A model generated the notes under the pieces. That model worked only from the letters and a program-made list of their open reading frames with translations, made no database searches and was not told where the DNA came from. A stretch of DNA of 64,000 nucleotides from the NCBI GenBank assembly GCA_030762175.1, contig CM060833.1, forward strand, positions 3,139,501-3,203,500. Reading direction: 5' to 3'. The position numbers were made by a program, and so were the translations under genes. Positions 53,301 through 59,300 of this stretch are shown one piece after another (the stretch's first letter is position 1; each line of letters starts with the position of its first letter). The stretch is from Metallyticus violacea (Eukaryota > Arthropoda > Insecta > Mantodea > Metallyticidae).

Positions 53301-56300
53301 TTATGTCCATGATAAAATGCATCTGAAGCTACAGAATAAAATCAAAAAATTAATTAATTTTGGTCTTGGACTGAGAATGGTGCAAGCATATCGGCAACAA
53401 TAGCTGTTGGTTTTGTCTTTCCCAAAGAAATGTTTTTACATATTTGTGAGACTGGAAATAAAGCAGCTATTAATTTAGAGCCATAATCACTGTATCTGTA
53501 CGACAGGCTATGAACAGCATTATAATATACTTTTGTCCATTCAAAAGCTGTACTTTGTCTCTTTGGGAACATTTGGTAATATTTGAACCAAAAAAGAACA
53601 TGATTGTTTTGTTCTGGATGACTAAATAGGCATTCTTATGATAATCTTGCTAGCTTTACATCATTAAATCCACCATGAATGATATTACGTAACTTCTTGC
53701 AAATTTGGAAAAAGCCCTATTTATGTTGTTTACATCGCTGCACAATGTGGTGCTTTTACTTCCCAAATACTATTGTAAACAGACAAGTTTTTTTTCACTC
53801 TTTTGCATCCTCGCCTTTTTATCCAATGGACCTATTTTTTATTGGACTACAAAATTCCTTTTGAGCAGATAATGTGATATTTGCAGTTTAACTTTTAGCA
53901 ACACAATTAAAATTTCCAAATTGAATGTTTTCAAATGTTGACATGAACTTTTCATACAGGTTTTTAATAATGACATGTTTTGCAAACCTACATTTTCATA
54001 TAAAAATTATTTATGAGGAAATCACTCAAATTTCACTAGTTTTGTTCTACTTACTTGGACATGTTTCAAAGGCAAATCTCTTTCATTCTCATCATGGTTT
54101 CACTGTCAGCTTTCCAGCATGGTATTAAGATGTCACTCTTTGGATTTTATAAACTTTTTGATGAGGTTACCGTTGTTTAGAAGATCAAAATTAACTAAAT
54201 TTTCTTTAATTGATATTATTGTATGATTTTGATGAACTATACACCCTTAATGCTTCACTTGCTTGTCATACGGTTTCTAAAACATTGAATTGATGAGAAC
54301 CAATGTTCTATACATTATGACAAGTAAGTGAAGCATTAAGAGCGAATAGTTCAACCATATCATTCAATAATATCAATTATATGATTGACTTCACTGTGCA
54401 AGTACCAATTTTACATTTTAACTAAGTTTTCTTTAGTTTTTGTTCAAGAACATATTTTCCCACTGATAATTCTATGGGTTTTTGAAGAGTTTTTAAGAGT
54501 TTTGGGTCATTTCCTCAAAAATAATTTGTTATCTGATACTATATTTCACTGCGAAAATCCCAAACTATTCAAATCTATATTAAAACTTCATTTTCATCCT
54601 CACCTGTTGACTGCTTGGTAAGTTTTGTGTTGTTTGATGTGGTGGTGGCAGGATCTGAATATTTCTATTGGAGCATGTATTTCTTCTAACAAAAGACATA
54701 GATCTTATTGTAATATTTAAAATTGTATGTTGATGTAAAGAAAAATAAATTTAAATGCAAATAAAATGGCTTCTTGCTTAGTTTTATGATTGTGTTCCCA
54801 AAAATTTGTCAACCAGGGAAAAAGAACATTTTAAAAATATCTGACTAAAACAATTGGAAAAATTGGCAATGTCATATATTGTATGACTTTAATCTGTGGA
54901 TCTTATAATGAATTTGGTTCACTCTAAAAGAGTGAGTGTAAGTCCAGGGTGTAGATTTCATCAGAGCAACTCATTTTTGTGAACACAAATATTAAATTAA
55001 ATAAGAAATTATTTTGTTAAAATAAATATAGAACAATCCACATGGGAAAAATTGTGGTAAGTTAATGAATTTGGTCATTGCACCTCTAGACAAATTCTGT
55101 AAATTCAGTACATTCAAATTCCAGCTAGCAGATGTTAAAAGAGAAATTACTCAAATCCAGCCACAAACACACTAACAACTGAAAACTTACCAGGCAGTAA
55201 GTCCACAGCTAAGGATGAGAATAAAGGTTCCCAAAACTCCTAATTTAAAAACCGTGTAAATTCATGTTAATATTAGAAAACATTAAATTTTGAAGCTTAA
55301 CCATTTTGTGTGTGAACCAATTAATGACTCTAAAAAGTGGTTGAATTTACATGCTGTTAATGTTATGAAGTAATTGAGACTTAGGACTTTCTGCCTTACA
55401 GACGAAGCTGTGAAACTGTTAGGCCAGACAGAATTTGAAGAAAGCCAAACACCAGCTGAGGTAAGCCAGTTAATGCACAATAGACAAAAGAAATATTTTT
55501 ACAAGCTGTTTAGTTTAGTTTAAAAACATCTTTCTGGGGTTTATTTACAACTCTCCTTTTGAAGTTTTAAGGTGGTATGGAAGGTTCCTATAGTAGTATA
55601 AAATATAGTGAACTTCTCTAGTCAATTTCTCTTAAATGTTCCTATAGTAGACCTAAAAAAATACAGGCTAATTTAATTTAAATACAGAGGGTTGCCCCAC
55701 TTAAGCTCGGATAACTTTGAATTACTCTTCTGCTCCTTCCAGTGGGACATGCTTGTGCACTATCGTGTCAGTTCATCAGTATGTGCTTGTAGTCTGCTGG
55801 TATAGTCCAATGCAAATATTTATATGCAATGCTTCAAAACTTGCTGGTTTCTGGCAGAGGCACATTGTTGAACAACACCATTTTCAGCCTTTTGATCATA
55901 GTAGAAAGGTGTAAAGAGAAAGCTTTTACCATAAGTAAGTCATGTGTGGGCCATATAACACATCTGCACAAAAATTGATTCCCATCTGAAGCACAACCTA
56001 CAAAATAACAAGATAAAGGGCACAACCAGCACTACCTAAAGAGCTAGTAGCCAAGGTGAGGGCAGCAGTGACACCAGAAAATCTTCACACACAAAGAAAT
56101 ATTGCCAGCCGCATTAGAAAATCTAAAGGGACCATTTATAAGCTAATTCACCAAAATTTGGGTCTAGAATGGCAGCATAAAGCATGTAAACACGTCTTGA
56201 AAGAACAAAACGTCAAAGAATAATTCACCAATGCAAGAAAAATGTATGAACACTTCCTGGCAGGTAAAAGGTGGCAATGAATGGTTTCTTTGGATGAAGC

Positions 56301-59300
56301 ATGGATTTATCTAGATGACACAAACAAACCCTGTGCTTTTTATTACCATCAAGTTGGCCAAAATGGGCACTCAACTTCACTTAGTAAAACAAGGAAAACT
56401 TTTCCAAGAGGTCCACCATGATTCACCAAGATCCTAAATAAAAATTGTTCTTTACTCTACCAATACCACTATTTTGTTAGCTAGCTACAGCCTCTACAAA
56501 CTAATAATGACTTTATTTCTCAAATGCATACTAAATGCTACATTTCAAAGTTAATAAAAATATAATCCACTCCCAACCATAATCACCTTTATCTACATCC
56601 TAATATAATTAATCAAATGCAACCCTTTAAGTTAAATGATTTACTTCCCTTCTTAGTACCCAAATCCATTTATTTTTAACTTTACTCTGAAACTCTCCTA
56701 CATTCATGCTATCATTACTAAAGATTTTCATTATTTTTCTATTTTTCTATCTAATTTAAACTATTTCTCATTTACAAACTTTTTCCTCCAGAGTCCCGTC
56801 CCTTTGCACCTGAACACTGTATGCTCCATATCTTCCTTTCCCCCACATTTTGGACACTGATTCTGAGGAAACCCTTTCCTTATTCCTTTTAATCTCCATA
56901 TGCCTGCTCTTAACCATGCAATACCCTCTCTTTGTTCTTTGTTTGATTTATCAATATACTTCTCTCTTTCCCATTTATTTTTTATCAATATATAAATTAT
57001 AAAGATCTTTTGCCCGCTATCTGGCTAAACATTTTTTATATTTCTAAATCTTCCAATCTCTTTCTTACAACTTTCCAAAAACCCTTTTCATTGTACTTCC
57101 TCCTCCAAATGTATCCCATTTCATTGTTCTCCAGAATTATCCTAAGACTATTACTCCACCCATTGTTCCTTACACTTTTTTCTTGAAATTCTAAGCCTTT
57201 CCTTAACAAATTTCTTTCATCTAAGTTTAGGATTCTGAACCAATGTTTGAGAGCTCTTTCCATAGTCACACCTTTCCTTGCCACTCTTCCCATTTCAATT
57301 TGAGCAATTTCCTTTGCTGTTGTACTCGCTACACCTAAAATTTCTCATACTCCCTACCTATATCACAGCTTACCTCTATATTTGTGATCTGTGTTGGATA
57401 TGAGTTAAGATATGTGTGTTTTGTTTAGAGTGGGACAGGAACTAGCCAAGAAAATGAAGCAAGTGGTGAAATGATGGAGGTTGTGGGAGAGCTAGACCCT
57501 CAGACTGGAATTTATTCTGTACCTGGGACAGGTAAAAATCACAAAGTTTCTTTTTTAAAATCATGAACTATAAGGATACAGTTTATTTGAAAGAGAAGTA
57601 AGTAAAATTTTTAATAATTTGAAGCTCATGATGGCACTTGTCTGCAATATGGTGACCAGATTTTGATAAGCAAAAAGCAGGACACATAAATTGGCTATAT
57701 AGTCAACTGTTTCTAAATTCCTGTAACAAAAAGTAATAAAGAATTATACAGTTTTTAAAAGTAATCAAAGTCGTGAATGAATCTGACATTTTCCCAAACT
57801 AGGTAGACAGCAAAAACAACAGTTTAAAATAATATTTATTAAAAGTTAAACACACAGAAAATCAGTTTTAAGCAAATTTTTAGCCAATATCTCATGCATT
57901 ATTTATTTACATTTCAATAACTCAGGAATACATTGCTAGGAAAGGTAATAACAGATGCCTATTACTAGCCCGCTTGTTGTTTGAAGATTTTGCCATGAAA
58001 TACAAACATTATTTAAAATATCTTGGTCTTTGAATAACAACCACATCAAATAATGATAAATTACCAGTGTTTCGGATGTATTGCAGTATGCCCATTTTCT
58101 AGGCAACACACAGAAGAATTGAGAGTTAAAACTTGCTTATTATTATATTATTTAGTAAATTTTATAAGGTAGTCAATTAAAAATATAATTTTTTTACATT
58201 TATAATTATATAATTAACTATAAATGGCATGAACTATTAATAATCATTCCTCTCAGTTCAGGCATTGTTCTTCTTTTAGGTGTCTGTTCTCCATTTCTTC
58301 TTGGGTACCTTTCATCCACATTGTCTGTGGCCTTCCTTGTTTCTGTCTTATTATGTATCATCTTTAGTAATCTTTCTTCATCCATTCACCTTAAATAATC
58401 ATACCATATCAACTGTCTTGTTAAAATGTCCTCCATAAATTATGTCTTATTATCCTACTGTCCACAAACCATTTATATCTTATTGTATCATTTTCTGATT
58501 CTATCTATCTCTTCACGACATCCTTGCTGACCATCTCCAGTAATCTATTTCCATTGCCAAAATATATTTTTTTCTTTTAGTTTGTAATCCAGGTTTTCTT
58601 GTATTTGACTTTTCAACATTAGATTTTCTCTTTAATTGATCTTACTGCAGGGGAGTTGGTAACCCCCAACCTGGAGTACCAAGGATTTGATTTCAGGGTT
58701 TCCTAGATCAGCTACTTCCACCCAGTTAACGAGCTTGATGTTCTAGCCTGTTTGGTCCTTAAGAGGTATTTGATTTCCCTTCCACCTCTCTCATTGAGAG
58801 GCATTCCCTATCCATCACCTGGGAATGTGCTCTGTTGGGTTACAGGCTCCCCTGAGAGTTAAGGCTTGGTACATAATTTATATTTGGCTGTTTTTATCGA
58901 CTTTAGCTTGTGCCTTGCTCCTCCCTTGTGGTCAGCTTTGTCAAGTGTAGTGTTTTCATGAATGTATCAACTATCAAAGGTATACATGTATGGCTTAATT
59001 TAAAGCCTTGATCTCCAAGTTATTTTTATGTCTTCTAATTTCTATTGCTTTGAGGATCTTCCTCTCATAGTTGTTGGATGTCTCTAGAATTTGTACTTTG
59101 TTGAAATCAATATCATGATGAGTTTCAGTTACATGGCTGGCTACAGCTGATATTTCAGTGTTTGAGTTTTTCGTGTATCTGATATGTTCTTTTAACCTCT
59201 TAGCTATAAGGCCTCTGATTTCAGCGATGTAACATATCCCACAACTGTACAGTATATGATCCTGCTTACAGTGGATGTAACTATGAAAACACTACACTGA